Shown here: in pieces, positions 9,307 through 20,710 of the stretch
Layout: each line of letters opens with the position of its first letter
Position numbering within the stretch: position 1 is the first letter of the stretch
Source: an uncultured Fodinibius sp.
GTDB taxonomy: Bacteria > Bacteroidota > Rhodothermia > Balneolales > Balneolaceae
Length of the DNA stretch: 64,000 nt
Assembly: GCA_913056235.1 (NCBI GenBank)
Contig: CAJXMW010000003.1
Location: 372,001 to 436,000 of the forward strand
Direction of reading: 5' to 3'
Program-made: the position numbers and the translations under genes
The notes under the pieces: model-generated
Told to the model about the DNA's origin: nothing
What the model saw: the letters and a program-made list of their open reading frames with translations, nothing else
Databases searched by the model: none

Positions 9307-10956
9307 CTAGTTCGAAACCGTTAAAATATTCGTGTAACGATTCGAGTTTTTCAGAACATCAATGGCACGATTCACCATTCTGTCGAAGGGCAATGATGCC
9401 TCAGTTTGTCCTTTTTGCCCCTTATACCGGGTAATAAGCTCCAGATAAAGCATTTCTTCCAGGTCGGTCCGCTCGCGTTCAAACGCCTGCTTTTTATGCG
9501 CTTGAATCTTTTGGCGCAACGCCTGGATGTGCGTATCCGACGGCATCTGAGCATCACTGAGGGACGAATCAATTTTGGAAAGGTACCGTTCAGATGGCAA
9601 CCGATACTCAAAGTCGCGCTGTTCTACAAATCCCAAAAAGTCTTGGTACAACTGATCAGATCGTGCCTCTTTGGAGAGTGAGTCGTGCTGGGCAGCATAC
9701 TGATTGGCAAACTCAAAAAAGATATTGTGCTGCATCAACGAAGTTTGCAGCAACGACGGTTTCTTGGCAGATACTTTCACATCGGGCGAAATTCCATCCC
9801 CATCATAAACGGTACGCCCGTTGCGGGTTTTATATGCTTTTCGCATCGAATCGGGTTTCACAACAGCGTTATTACTGTCGTCGTGCGTGTAGGTAACCGA
9901 CTGAATACTCCGTCCACTGGGGATATAATAGCGCGAAATCGTCAGTTTTAGTGCAGTATTATATGAAAGCTGGCGGACAGTCTGGACTAATCCTTTCCCA
10001 AAACTCTGCTCACCTAAGATGACAGCCCGATCTAAATCCTGCAACGCACCTGCCACAATCTCAGAAGCACTAGCACTACCGCCGTTTTGCAGCACTACCA
10101 GTGGAAGATCTGGTGCCATCGGCGATTCACTCGTTTTGAAAACACTGTTATGTTGATTCAGCCGCCCGCGCGTTTCCACGACCATCTGATCCGCAGGGAC
10201 AAATTTATCCACGGTAGCAACCGCTTCCTCTAAGAGTCCACCGGGATTGTTGCGAAGATCGAGGACCAACCCTGACAGCTCCTTCTCTGACTCAAGATTC
10301 TTGATCGCACGGCGGATTTCTTCACCTGTATTCTGCGAAAAGCGATTTAGCAGTATATAGCCCACATCCTTTTGCTCCCCAACAAAACCGGTATAATTCA
10401 CATTATTAACCTCAACACGCTGACGCTCGAGCTCAAACGTAAGCGGATGGTCAATGCCATAACGCTGAATCTTCAGGTTAACTGTTGTACCAGGTTCTCC
10501 AGTAGTTAGATTCTGTACTTCCTCCGGTTTTAAATCGTCAACATCCACGCCATTGACTTCGGTAATTACATCCCCCGACCGGATACCTTTGCGATGGGCT
10601 GAATATCCCTCAATAGGCGCAATTACGACAACCTTTCCGCCCCGGTATCCCACATCCATACCTACCCCGCCATAACTTCCGCGGGTTATAATTTCCATAT
10701 TCTGATTCTGAGCTTCATCAATCAGAACTGTGTAGGGATCCAGCGATCCCAGCATCGCGCTAATGCCTTTACGCATGAGTTTTTCGGGATTCACTTCATC
10801 CACATAATGCAGCGAGACCTCCCGATAGACTTCGCTGAAAATGGTGAAATTCTTTTTGATGAGGAAATAAATATCGGGGTTACGGACGAATCCCAGTACA
10901 GCCAGCGAGCTGACCACCAGAATTCCCGCAATGAAAAATTTCCTCACCTTTGTCAT
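9307..10956 (-). CDS. S41 carboxy-terminal processing protease (CtpA/Prc type)
   Basis: 549 residues. An N-terminal signal anchor (~7-24) puts it in the periplasm. A PDZ domain at ~90-175 (GGVGMDVGYRGGKVVVIAP) is followed by the S41 domain with nucleophile S296 in GGSASASEI and general base K321 in SFGKGLVQ, exactly 25 residues apart as in E. coli Prc. A helical C-terminal extension of ~150 residues follows. Proteases of this group trim exported proteins and murein hydrolases. Lying 11 bases after the lytic transglycosylase gene, it may control that enzyme, as Prc does for cell-wall hydrolases in E. coli; this is inference. Confidence 0.93.
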   Translation of the reverse strand: MTKVRKFFIAGILVVSSLAVLGFVRNPDIYFLIKKNFTIFSEVYREVSLHYVDEVNPEKLMRKGISAMLGSLDPYTVLIDEAQNQNMEIITRGSYGGVGMDVGYRGGKVVVIAPIEGYSAHRKGIRSGDVITEVNGVDVDDLKPEEVQNLTTGEPGTTVNLKIQRYGIDHPLTFELERQRVEVNNVNYTGFVGEQKDVGYILLNRFSQNTGEEIRRAIKNLESEKELSGLVLDLRNNPGGLLEEAVATVDKFVPADQMVVETRGRLNQHNSVFKTSESPMAPDLPLVVLQNGGSASASEIVAGALQDLDRAVILGEQSFGKGLVQTVRQLSYNTALKLTISRYYIPSGRSIQSVTYTHDDSNNAVVKPDSMRKAYKTRNGRTVYDGDGISPDVKVSAKKPSLLQTSLMQHNIFFEFANQYAAQHDSLSKEARSDQLYQDFLGFVEQRDFEYRLPSERYLSKIDSSLSDAQMPSDTHIQALRQKIQAHKKQAFERERTDLEEMLYLELITRYKGQKGQTEASLPFDRMVNRAIDVLKNSNRYTNILTVSN

Positions 10957-10967
10957 TGAAATGCTGT

Positions 10968-12962
10968 TTACTTAATTCGTAATTCCTGTCCCACGTAAAT
11001 TCGTGAGCCGTTCAGATCATTCAATCGTTTGAGCTCATTCACTGACACCCCGTACGAACGGGCAATACTAATCAGCGTATCATTGGGTCGAACGGTATAT
11101 GATACCGCCCCTCCAGAGTCTTCCGCAGATGCCAAGTAGGCTTCCGTTACATCCTTGCCGGACCGCTGCTCGCGCTCAATCTTTTGCTTTTTGCTAAACG
11201 ACATATTATCGATTTGGCGATAGTATGACGCTTTTGATTCAGGTACAAACACGGCCAGTTCATCTCCGGGTCGAATGGTATTGGACGTATGATTCCAGGA
11301 GCGTATTTGCCATGCTCTAACATCATACCATTCGGCGATGTGACCAATGGTATCTCCATTTTTAACCTTGTATTGCAATTTTGTGCTGTTAGCCGGAGCC
11401 TTGGGCTCAGACCGTTTGCGTGAGGTTTGTCCACGCGGCTGATTGGTCGGGCGACTGGCCGCTATTTTTTCACTGCTGCCAGGTGCCAGGGGCACTACAA
11501 TTTTCTGTCCCGGATAAATAGTATTCGAAAGATTTTCATTAGTCTCATACAGTGCCCGAACAGAAGTGCCGTATTTCCGGGCAATGTAGCCCAGTGTCTC
11601 CCCGCGATTTACAGTGTGCATTGCAACATTCTGGCTGCGCTTTTCTTTGGGAATGTCATCATAATTCGAGGCAAAACGCTCTTTGGTACCTGTCGGCAAT
11701 TTCAGCGGATACTTGTTGCCCGGTGGGGTAGCCCAGCGTAGCAACTCGGGGTTATATTCTTTCAATTTCGCCGTGCTAATATCTGCCGCATCGGCAAGGG
11801 CATCCAACGGCATCAGGGGATCAACCTCATAGACCTGGTAATCATAGGCTTCCCCCTCATATTTGTCCCTAAACCCAAACTTAGTGGGATTCATATCGAT
11901 CATCGTAGTAGCAATAAAGCCCGGCACATAACCCTGGGTTTCGCGAGGCAGGTACGGGAGTGCAGCCCAGTAATCCTCTTCGCCGGCTGAACGAATAGCA
12001 CGTTTCAACCCGCGGGGACTAATATTATAATTGGCAATTGCCAGGTGCCAATCGCCCCAAATATTGTAAAGGTCCTTGAGGTGTCGGGCAGCAGCACGCG
12101 TGGCCTTCTCTGGATCGAGACGTTCATCGATCCACCAGTTCACCTCCAAGCCATACATCGAACCTGTAGCACGGATGAACTGCCACATACCAACTGCCGA
12201 AGCCCAACTGCGTGCCTCAGGATTGAGTCCACTTTCAACCATTGCCAAGTGAATAAGCTCTACCGGTACATTTTCCTCGTGGAAAATTTCCCGCATCATC
12301 GGAAAATACTTCTCCGATCGTTTGAGCCAGGTCTCCATAACTTCAGGTCGCTTGAGGGTGTAGTACATCAGGTGGCGATTAACCTGCCGGTTCTGTACCA
12401 GTGGTACTTCGGTCTTGGCCGTCGTAATATCTTCAGGCAACCGGTAGCCTTCCTTCATCCAGTCGTTGTTTCCTGAATACAGTTCTTTTTGAATCTTGAA
12501 AATTTCTCCCTCTTCCTTGTTAATGGAATCCTTAATCCCGTAGAACTCCCGATATTCAGTCATCACCGAGCGATAAAGCTCGCTGAACCGAGGATTGGAT
12601 TGCACCTCCGGATAGCTATCCAATAGACTTTGTAGCGAATTCAAGGCATCAGTAATATGCTTCTCTGCACTTAGCGGGTCATTCTGTACCTGGGCCTCGA
12701 TAGCATTAACATGGATACGGTAGATATCCGCAATACGCCCCATAACATCCTTCTGAAAATCATCGAGCTTTTGTCGGTGACGCGTATCATCCGGTACGAA
12801 ATCATCATCGCCACTCACCATCGGGTTATTATAAGGAAGGAGTTTAACCTTTAAAGGCATTTCCTGTAGTTGAAAGGCGGTCGTATCGCTTTGCTGTGCA
12901 AACCCCGGAACAATACCAACAATAAAGATGAGAGCCAGCATTAATTGTAGCTGATTACGCAT
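10968..12962 (-). CDS. mltD: MltD-like lytic transglycosylase with three LysM domains
   Basis: 664 residues with an N-terminal signal peptide (cleavage near GFAQ). After a helical linker the SLT domain carries the catalytic glutamate in AMVESGLNPEA, followed by AVGMWQFIRATG. Three LysM peptidoglycan-binding repeats lie in the C-terminal third, starting HTVNRGETL, YKVKNGDTI and YTVRPNDTL, and the last ends at the C-terminus. It cuts glycan strands to 1,6-anhydroMurNAc ends. It appears to be the first gene of the minus-strand envelope operon, with 117 bases upstream that lack other features. Confidence 0.93.
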   Translation of the reverse strand: MRNQLQLMLALIFIVGIVPGFAQQSDTTAFQLQEMPLKVKLLPYNNPMVSGDDDFVPDDTRHRQKLDDFQKDVMGRIADIYRIHVNAIEAQVQNDPLSAEKHITDALNSLQSLLDSYPEVQSNPRFSELYRSVMTEYREFYGIKDSINKEEGEIFKIQKELYSGNNDWMKEGYRLPEDITTAKTEVPLVQNRQVNRHLMYYTLKRPEVMETWLKRSEKYFPMMREIFHEENVPVELIHLAMVESGLNPEARSWASAVGMWQFIRATGSMYGLEVNWWIDERLDPEKATRAAARHLKDLYNIWGDWHLAIANYNISPRGLKRAIRSAGEEDYWAALPYLPRETQGYVPGFIATTMIDMNPTKFGFRDKYEGEAYDYQVYEVDPLMPLDALADAADISTAKLKEYNPELLRWATPPGNKYPLKLPTGTKERFASNYDDIPKEKRSQNVAMHTVNRGETLGYIARKYGTSVRALYETNENLSNTIYPGQKIVVPLAPGSSEKIAASRPTNQPRGQTSRKRSEPKAPANSTKLQYKVKNGDTIGHIAEWYDVRAWQIRSWNHTSNTIRPGDELAVFVPESKASYYRQIDNMSFSKKQKIEREQRSGKDVTEAYLASAEDSGGAVSYTVRPNDTLISIARSYGVSVNELKRLNDLNGSRIYVGQELRIK

Positions 12963-13079
12963 AGAGACGTTTCATTAAAAGATTTAGATTTAAAAATTTA
13001 TGCTCGCAATGTGACAATAGATCCCGTCTGCCTAACATAATTGCTAACGACTGCGGAAACAGTTTAGCATGTAAAAAAA

Positions 13080-14753
13080 TTACTCCCGGTTAATTGTCCA
13101 TTGTTGAGCAATGGGCCATCGGCGTCCGCTGCCAAAAGCTTTGCTGCTCACTTTGAGGCCGGGCACCGCCTGAAACCGCTTGTACTCGTTGTGGTCCACC
13201 AGCGAAGTAATGCGTTCAACGGTCGAAGCATCAAATCCATGAGCCACAATTTCGTGGTCAGCAAGCTGTTGTTCAATATACGCTTTTAGAATAGGATCCA
13301 ACACCTCGTAATCCGGCAAACTGTCGGCATCTTTCTGATCGGGACGCAGCTCGGCACTTGGGGGTTTCGACAAAATGTCTGCCGGAATAATCTCCCGATT
13401 AAAATAGTCATTATTCAGCCAATGAGCCATCTCATAAACCTCGGTTTTATAAAGATCCGAAATAATACCTAGTCCCCCGGCCATATCACCGTATAGTGTA
13501 CAATAGCCGGTGGCCAATTCTGATTTGTTGCCAGTGTTGAGCAACATGTGGTCAAACTTGTTTGACCATGCCATCAGCAGTGTGCCGCGGATGCGCGGCT
13601 GTATATTTTCTTCTGCTACTCCAAAGGAAGTCCCTTCAAAAAGGGGTTCCAAGGTCTTATTAAACTGATCGTAAATATCCTTAATCGCCAGCTCATGAAG
13701 TTCAATTCCTAAATTATCGGCCAGCTTCTGCGAGTCGGTAATACTGCCTTCCGATGAAAACTCCGAAGGCATAGTGATGCCAATCACATTTTCGGCCCCC
13801 AGTGCTTCGGCGGCAATCGTAGCTACAAGTGCGGAGTCGATTCCACCGCTCAAACCCAGCACTACTTTATCAGCAACATCGGTTTTTCGCAGATAGTCCT
13901 GCAATCCCAGCACTAACGCATGAAACATTTGCTCAATTTTTTCAGGAACCTCTACCGGTGGAGCACCTATATTAGCAACTTGCGTATCATCATCGTACCA
14001 ATCCAAATCAATGTGGGATGCCTCAAACAGCGGAGCCCTTCCAACTACTTTCCCATCAGAATCTAAGGCCATAGAATCGCCGTCGGAAACCAGCTCGGTG
14101 TTGCCGCCTACCTGATTTGCATAAAAAACAGGGACGTTCCTTTTCTCAACATGTTGCTGAAGCATCCGTTTCCTGCCATCAGGTTTACCCTGCGAAAAAG
14201 GTGAAGCCGAGACGTTGAAAATAGCTTCAGCTCCCTCAGCTACTAATTCTTGTACCGGATTCACATCGTAGGTGAGATAGGATAGTTCAAAATTATGCCA
14301 GATATCTTCACAAACGGTTATGCCCAACTTTCGTCCCTGGAACTCCACACAGGCAAATCCATTGTTATTAGGCTCGAAGTATCGCAGCTCATCATATACA
14401 TCATAGGTGGGCAACAGTGTCTTGTGAACTTCAGCCAATATCTTTCCCTGCTGGACGAGCAGCGCGCTATTAAAACATTTACGACCAACACCATCATTCA
14501 CTGTTGCGGTGCCAAAAAGCACAGCAGTATCCATCGCTGAAGTCGTGATTTCACTATTCGCATCGTAAATTGCATCGCGAAAAGCGGGACGCTCTATCAA
14601 ATCCATCGGGGGATAGCCACAAACCACAAGTTCGGGCAGTACCAGCAAATCGATCCCATCGGCGTTGGCCTTATCCATGGAATCTTTGATAAGTGACACA
14701 TTTCCAGCTATATCACCGATCATGGGATTAAGCTGTGCTAAGCGAATTTTCAT
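13080..14753 (-). CDS. nadE: Glutamine-dependent NAD+ synthetase
   Basis: 557 residues. The N-terminal nitrilase-type glutaminase has its Glu in LPELVVCG, Lys in VHKTLLPTYDVYDE and Cys in GITVCEDIW. The C-terminal NAD synthase PP-loop is GLSGGIDSALVATIAAEAL, with the later segment GNKSELATGYCTLYGDMAGG. It amidates deamido-NAD with glutamine nitrogen and ATP. It follows the amidohydrolase stop by 12 bases and is probably co-transcribed with it. The 117 bases beyond its end contain an imperfect hairpin without a T-tract, so no convincing terminator. Confidence 0.96.
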   Translation of the reverse strand: MKIRLAQLNPMIGDIAGNVSLIKDSMDKANADGIDLLVLPELVVCGYPPMDLIERPAFRDAIYDANSEITTSAMDTAVLFGTATVNDGVGRKCFNSALLVQQGKILAEVHKTLLPTYDVYDELRYFEPNNNGFACVEFQGRKLGITVCEDIWHNFELSYLTYDVNPVQELVAEGAEAIFNVSASPFSQGKPDGRKRMLQQHVEKRNVPVFYANQVGGNTELVSDGDSMALDSDGKVVGRAPLFEASHIDLDWYDDDTQVANIGAPPVEVPEKIEQMFHALVLGLQDYLRKTDVADKVVLGLSGGIDSALVATIAAEALGAENVIGITMPSEFSSEGSITDSQKLADNLGIELHELAIKDIYDQFNKTLEPLFEGTSFGVAEENIQPRIRGTLLMAWSNKFDHMLLNTGNKSELATGYCTLYGDMAGGLGIISDLYKTEVYEMAHWLNNDYFNREIIPADILSKPPSAELRPDQKDADSLPDYEVLDPILKAYIEQQLADHEIVAHGFDASTVERITSLVDHNEYKRFQAVPGLKVSSKAFGSGRRWPIAQQWTINRE

Positions 14754-14765
14754 AAAAGACAGTGC

Positions 14766-16445
14766 TTACTGTTCTGCAGAATATACCTTGTCACCGGCCA
14801 CCCACGTTTGCAGGACATCGATCTGCCAGATTTCGGTGGCCGGCACTTCAAAATAATTGCGGTCTATAAGAATGAAATCGGCCCATTTCCCCGGCTCCAG
14901 GCTACCGAGCACATCTTCCTGATGAGCTGCATAGGCAGCATCTAACGTAAATGAGCGGAATGCCTGCCTTCGGGTCATACTCTCAGAGGAATACCAGCCT
15001 CCTTCGGGATTTCCCTGGTGATCTTGCCGTGTGACAGCAGAATACAATCCGTAAAAAGGATTTACGCTTTCAACCGGAAAATCGGAACCCGAAGCTACTA
15101 CTGTTCCCTGATCTAAAAATGTCTGCCAGGCATAGGCCCCCTCCATACGTTCTTGGCCAATGCGATCCTCGGCCATATTCATATCACTGGTAGCGTGGGT
15201 GGGCTGCATGGAAGCAATAATATTCAACTCTTTGAAACGAGGGATATCATCCGGTTGTACAATCTGCGCATGCTCAATTCTATTTCGCAGTCCCTGCTCG
15301 CCGAGGCTGTCTTTGGCATTTTCAAAAGCATTTAGCACCTGGCGGTTGGCGCGATCACCAATAGCATGCACGTTGGTCTGGTATCCGTTGGCCATCGCCT
15401 TTAACACCATCTGGTTCATTTCTTCCTGGCTGTGAAAAAGCAATCCTCGATTATCCGGATCGTCGGAATACGGTTCAATCATCGCCGCACCCCGGCTACC
15501 CAGTGCACCGTCGGCATACAACTTCACGCTTTGCAGTGAAAGCATATCATTGTTGTACGACTCAATGGGGCCATTTTGTGAAAGGGAATCAAAAATCGCT
15601 CCAGTGCCGCTGATCATCGCATAAATACGGGTGCTCAGCTCTCCATTGTCGGCAAAATCTTTATACATCTGCCAGGTATCCACACCAATACCCGCATTAT
15701 GTGCACCTGTTAATCCATGACTGCGCATCTGCTGAAGCGCTTTTTCAAAGGCTATCTTCTGCTCTTCGGCCGGGGGTTCTGGAATTTTTGACTCAACCAA
15801 ACTCATCGCACCGTCTACAAAAACACCCGTTGGCTCTCCATTCTCATCACGGATAATTTTTCCTCCTTCCGGATCTTCTGTGTCGGCCGTAATACCCGCC
15901 ATCTCCATTGCCTTGGAATTGGCCCATCCGGCATGACCGTCAACACGACTCAGCCAAACGGGACGGTCATTGACCACTTCGTCCAGTTCTTCGGCCGTAG
16001 GGAATCGATCAATATCCCAGTGCGTATGATTCCAGCCACGTCCTTCAATCCAGTTCAGATCGGGATAGTTGGCTGCATATTCTTTTACGCGCTGCTGGGC
16101 TTCATCAATCGACTGCGACTCGGTCAGGTTCACGTTCATCTGTTGAAAACCAAGCCCCATCACATGACCATGTGCGTCAGTGAGGCCGGGTAGCATTACT
16201 TTACCTTCGCCGTCAATCACTTTCGTATCAGCATCTGCCTCAAAAGTGGTATCGCTGTACACATCGATTACTTTTCCATCCTCAAAAGCCAAGGCCGAAA
16301 ACTCTCGCAGTTCACCCTCATAGAAGGTATATCCCTCCACATTTTGGATGACGGTCGTTTGCGATGAATTATCCGACTGGCAGGCAAACCCTGTTACTGC
16401 TAACACTAAAACGACAAAAAAAGAAGCAACGCGTGAACTGGTCAT
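14766..16445 (-). CDS. Exported YtcJ-like amidohydrolase
   Basis: 559 residues of the amidohydrolase (metal-dependent TIM barrel, YtcJ/NfdA) family. An N-terminal signal with Cys22 (TGFAC) suggests a lipoprotein, although the -3 residue is not a classic lipobox. Metal and catalytic residues are visible: DAHGHV (HxH), the Lys in KLYADGALGSRG, NVHAIGDRA, RIEHAQIVQ and the Asp in ASGSDFPVE. The family hydrolyses amides such as N-formyl or N-substituted amides; the real substrate is unknown. It lies upstream of nadE in the same transcript, with no evident metabolic link. Confidence 0.88.
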   Translation of the reverse strand: MTSSRVASFFVVLVLAVTGFACQSDNSSQTTVIQNVEGYTFYEGELREFSALAFEDGKVIDVYSDTTFEADADTKVIDGEGKVMLPGLTDAHGHVMGLGFQQMNVNLTESQSIDEAQQRVKEYAANYPDLNWIEGRGWNHTHWDIDRFPTAEELDEVVNDRPVWLSRVDGHAGWANSKAMEMAGITADTEDPEGGKIIRDENGEPTGVFVDGAMSLVESKIPEPPAEEQKIAFEKALQQMRSHGLTGAHNAGIGVDTWQMYKDFADNGELSTRIYAMISGTGAIFDSLSQNGPIESYNNDMLSLQSVKLYADGALGSRGAAMIEPYSDDPDNRGLLFHSQEEMNQMVLKAMANGYQTNVHAIGDRANRQVLNAFENAKDSLGEQGLRNRIEHAQIVQPDDIPRFKELNIIASMQPTHATSDMNMAEDRIGQERMEGAYAWQTFLDQGTVVASGSDFPVESVNPFYGLYSAVTRQDHQGNPEGGWYSSESMTRRQAFRSFTLDAAYAAHQEDVLGSLEPGKWADFILIDRNYFEVPATEIWQIDVLQTWVAGDKVYSAEQ

Positions 16446-16523
16446 ACAATGAGGTTGATTGAAATTGAAGCCTCTAAATTTATGATAATCAGGCTAGGAT
16501 AAAAAATAGATTCCCGCTTTGTG

Positions 16524-16997
16524 CTACGGGCTTTTGAAGGGATGAAAACTGGAGCGTTGATTCCATTGCAACAACTTGGGCAGCAGATTTTCGGGAGCAA
16601 AAACAATCTCGTCAAGATCATCCAGCGGTACCCATTGCAAGTCGTGCATCAACTGCTGATTCCAGCCCAGTTCAGGGTCAGTGCCCAGTTTCAGTTCACC
16701 ACCTCGCTTCTCAACCTCAAAGTAGAACTCCACCGCATGAAACGGCTGTTGAACAAGCTCGTTGATGTGCAACAGATCATGGACAGTAATCTGTAAATTT
16801 GTTTCCTGCAAAAACTCTCGTTTTACGCCCTCTACCATTGTTTCGCCATACTGCAACCCGCCGCCGGGTGGCGTCCATATCAAGTCATCGATAACCGGCG
16901 AATGGATTTGAGCCAGCAGAATGTGATCATCCTTGACCAGTAATCCGCAGACACGCAGCCTTAACTCTTGACGATAGATAGATTCATCTGCTGTCAT
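16524..16997 (-). CDS. Nudix hydrolase
   Basis: 157 residues with a complete Nudix box (GGLQYGETMVEG, then REFLQETNL), the Mg-binding motif for cleaving nucleoside diphosphates linked to other groups. The N-terminal strand RLRVCGLLVKDDHILLA is typical of the fold. It starts seven bases after the pyrG stop, so it is expressed with CTP synthase. A nucleotide-pool sanitising role would fit, but the family does not predict substrate. Confidence 0.9.
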   Translation of the reverse strand: MTADESIYRQELRLRVCGLLVKDDHILLAQIHSPVIDDLIWTPPGGGLQYGETMVEGVKREFLQETNLQITVHDLLHINELVQQPFHAVEFYFEVEKRGGELKLGTDPELGWNQQLMHDLQWVPLDDLDEIVFAPENLLPKLLQWNQRSSFHPFKSP

Positions 16998-17004
16998 TGG
17001 ACCA

Positions 17005-19100
<2,096 letters not shown>

Positions 19101-19967
19101 TCAGTGGTATTCGCTGACTACGCGCTTCAGCACGTCCGGCTTGTTGGTAAAAATGCCCTTGACGCCTGCGTTAATTAGCTTTCGCATTTTTGATTCTCTG
19201 TTTACTGTATAAATAAAACTTGGAATGTCGTGAGTCCGCAGGTCAGCAAGCCGTCGTTTGGTGAGCTGACGATAACTGCAATTAAAGGCATCCGCTTTAA
19301 ATTGCTTCAAAAGCTGATGGGGCAATAATCGGTTGTACCAGCCTCTGTTGTAAAGCAACGCCACAGGAATCTCAGGTTCTAGCTCTTTGAGGTGCTGTAG
19401 CGCATTGTAATTAAAGCTAGAAAATAGCACATGATCTTCCATATTATGCTCGCGAACCAGTTCTAAGCTTTTTTCTTCGATGCCTCCTTTGATCTGATCA
19501 GTCACAGCTCCCGTTTTGATTTCAATATTAACAGCAATTTTCCCTGAGGCAAACGCCAACACTTCTCCGAGGGTTGGAATCTGCTGGTCGGAAAATCGCT
19601 GATCGAACCACGAACCGGCATCGAATTTTTTGAGTTCTTCCAGCGTATGGTTAATCACACGTCCAGAACCGTTGGTATGTGCATTCAGGGTAGCATCGTG
19701 CGAAACGACAGGAACGCCATCCTTACTCAGCAGTACATCAAGCTCAATCATTTCTGCATCCATCTCCACCGCCGCACGAAATGCAGCCATGGTATTTTCA
19801 GGATAGTATGCACTAGCTCCACGATGAGCAATCACAATAAACCCGTCACCGTCATCATTAAATAAAGAGGGTAAATTATGTTCTTGCGTCATAGTGGATT
19901 GCGAAAAAGAATTACCGAAAGCGCCACATACCAGCACCAAGATAAAACAGATTATCCTAACTCTCAT
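19101..19967 (-). CDS. Glycerophosphodiester phosphodiesterase, exported
   Basis: 288 residues from the ATG at 19967 (MRVRIICFILVLVCG), which gives a proper signal peptide; the frame also runs upstream to 20039 but would bury it. GDPD motifs: AHRGASAYYPENTMAAF with the catalytic His and Glu, ELDVLLSKDGVPVVSHD, and the Glu-Lys in NIEIKTG. It hydrolyses glycerophosphodiesters to glycerol 3-phosphate and an alcohol. The first 11 bases overlap the end of the upstream membrane-protein gene, so the two are translationally linked. Confidence 0.9.
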   Translation of the reverse strand: MRVRIICFILVLVCGAFGNSFSQSTMTQEHNLPSLFNDDGDGFIVIAHRGASAYYPENTMAAFRAAVEMDAEMIELDVLLSKDGVPVVSHDATLNAHTNGSGRVINHTLEELKKFDAGSWFDQRFSDQQIPTLGEVLAFASGKIAVNIEIKTGAVTDQIKGGIEEKSLELVREHNMEDHVLFSSFNYNALQHLKELEPEIPVALLYNRGWYNRLLPHQLLKQFKADAFNCSYRQLTKRRLADLRTHDIPSFIYTVNRESKMRKLINAGVKGIFTNKPDVLKRVVSEYH

Positions 19968-20289
19968 GCTGCTTCTTCCATTCCAGGTATTCGCCAAGCT
20001 CATCGATCTGATTTTTCTGATAAAAGATGAGTCCCACATTTACCACAAAGACTGCAAAGATGATATAGAAAAAGGTGGAGCCTAGTTGCGTGATGTCGAA
20101 ATAAAAGGAGTATCCAAAAAACAGTATAGCTGCGACATTCACAGCCAATTGAATCCACTTGTTGCGCTTTTTCTTGTCAAGCGCTTCAAGTTGACCCTCA
20201 GGGGGGAGAGATAACTCATCTTTTTTTAAATGAATGTTTAGATATGATTGTAGACGATCTTGAGTATCAGAATCCGAAAAATCCGTCAT
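19957..20289 (-). CDS. Small membrane protein, unrecognised
   Basis: 110 residues. A polar, acidic N-terminal ~45 residues precedes two predicted membrane helices (~47-64 and ~70-90) and a short charged tail ending EWKKQHES. No family recognised. It begins one base after the stop of the gene above and overlaps the GDPD gene by 11 bases, so the three probably form one operon. Spacing and composition support a real gene; function unknown. Confidence 0.7.
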   Translation of the reverse strand: MTDFSDSDTQDRLQSYLNIHLKKDELSLPPEGQLEALDKKKRNKWIQLAVNVAAILFFGYSFYFDITQLGSTFFYIIFAVFVVNVGLIFYQKNQIDELGEYLEWKKQHES

Positions 20290-20290
20290 G

Positions 20291-20635
20291 TTAATTTCTG
20301 TATTCCATCACACGCTTCATAGCTGAGCGCAACAAAGAGTTATGAGTCTGTGCATTACTGACCGTAATATACAGAAGATATAACCCAATCATAGTGGTTA
20401 CGCTAGCAGCCATAATCAAAATAGTGGATACCCAAAAAGGTTTAAGCAAACCGAGTACTGAAACCGTTATCACAGCCAACCCAAGCAAAACCTGGCAGAC
20501 GCCGGCAATCACATGAACTGCCAAAAGCGAATGCGAATTTTCTACTATGCTCGAAACTCGTGAATTCCGAGGTGAATTGGTTATATTTGAAGATTCAAAC
20601 GGTGTGTACCATTCGTTCTTGTTATGTTTATCCAT
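20291..20635 (-). CDS. Small membrane protein, unrecognised
   Basis: 114 residues: an N-terminal polar stretch rich in Asn/Ser (~1-35), then two hydrophobic helices (~38-60 and ~68-90) and a basic tail. It is first in the three-gene operon with the next membrane protein and the GDPD. The two small proteins have similar size and topology but no obvious sequence identity. No function can be assigned. Confidence 0.68.
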   Translation of the reverse strand: MDKHNKNEWYTPFESSNITNSPRNSRVSSIVENSHSLLAVHVIAGVCQVLLGLAVITVSVLGLLKPFWVSTILIMAASVTTMIGLYLLYITVSNAQTHNSLLRSAMKRVMEYRN

Positions 20636-20710
20636 CGTATGTCCCCATTTAATTTATAAGCCTTTTGAAAGGTAACCGAAATTTTAACGATTTCAATCTC
20701 TTAGGCATTT

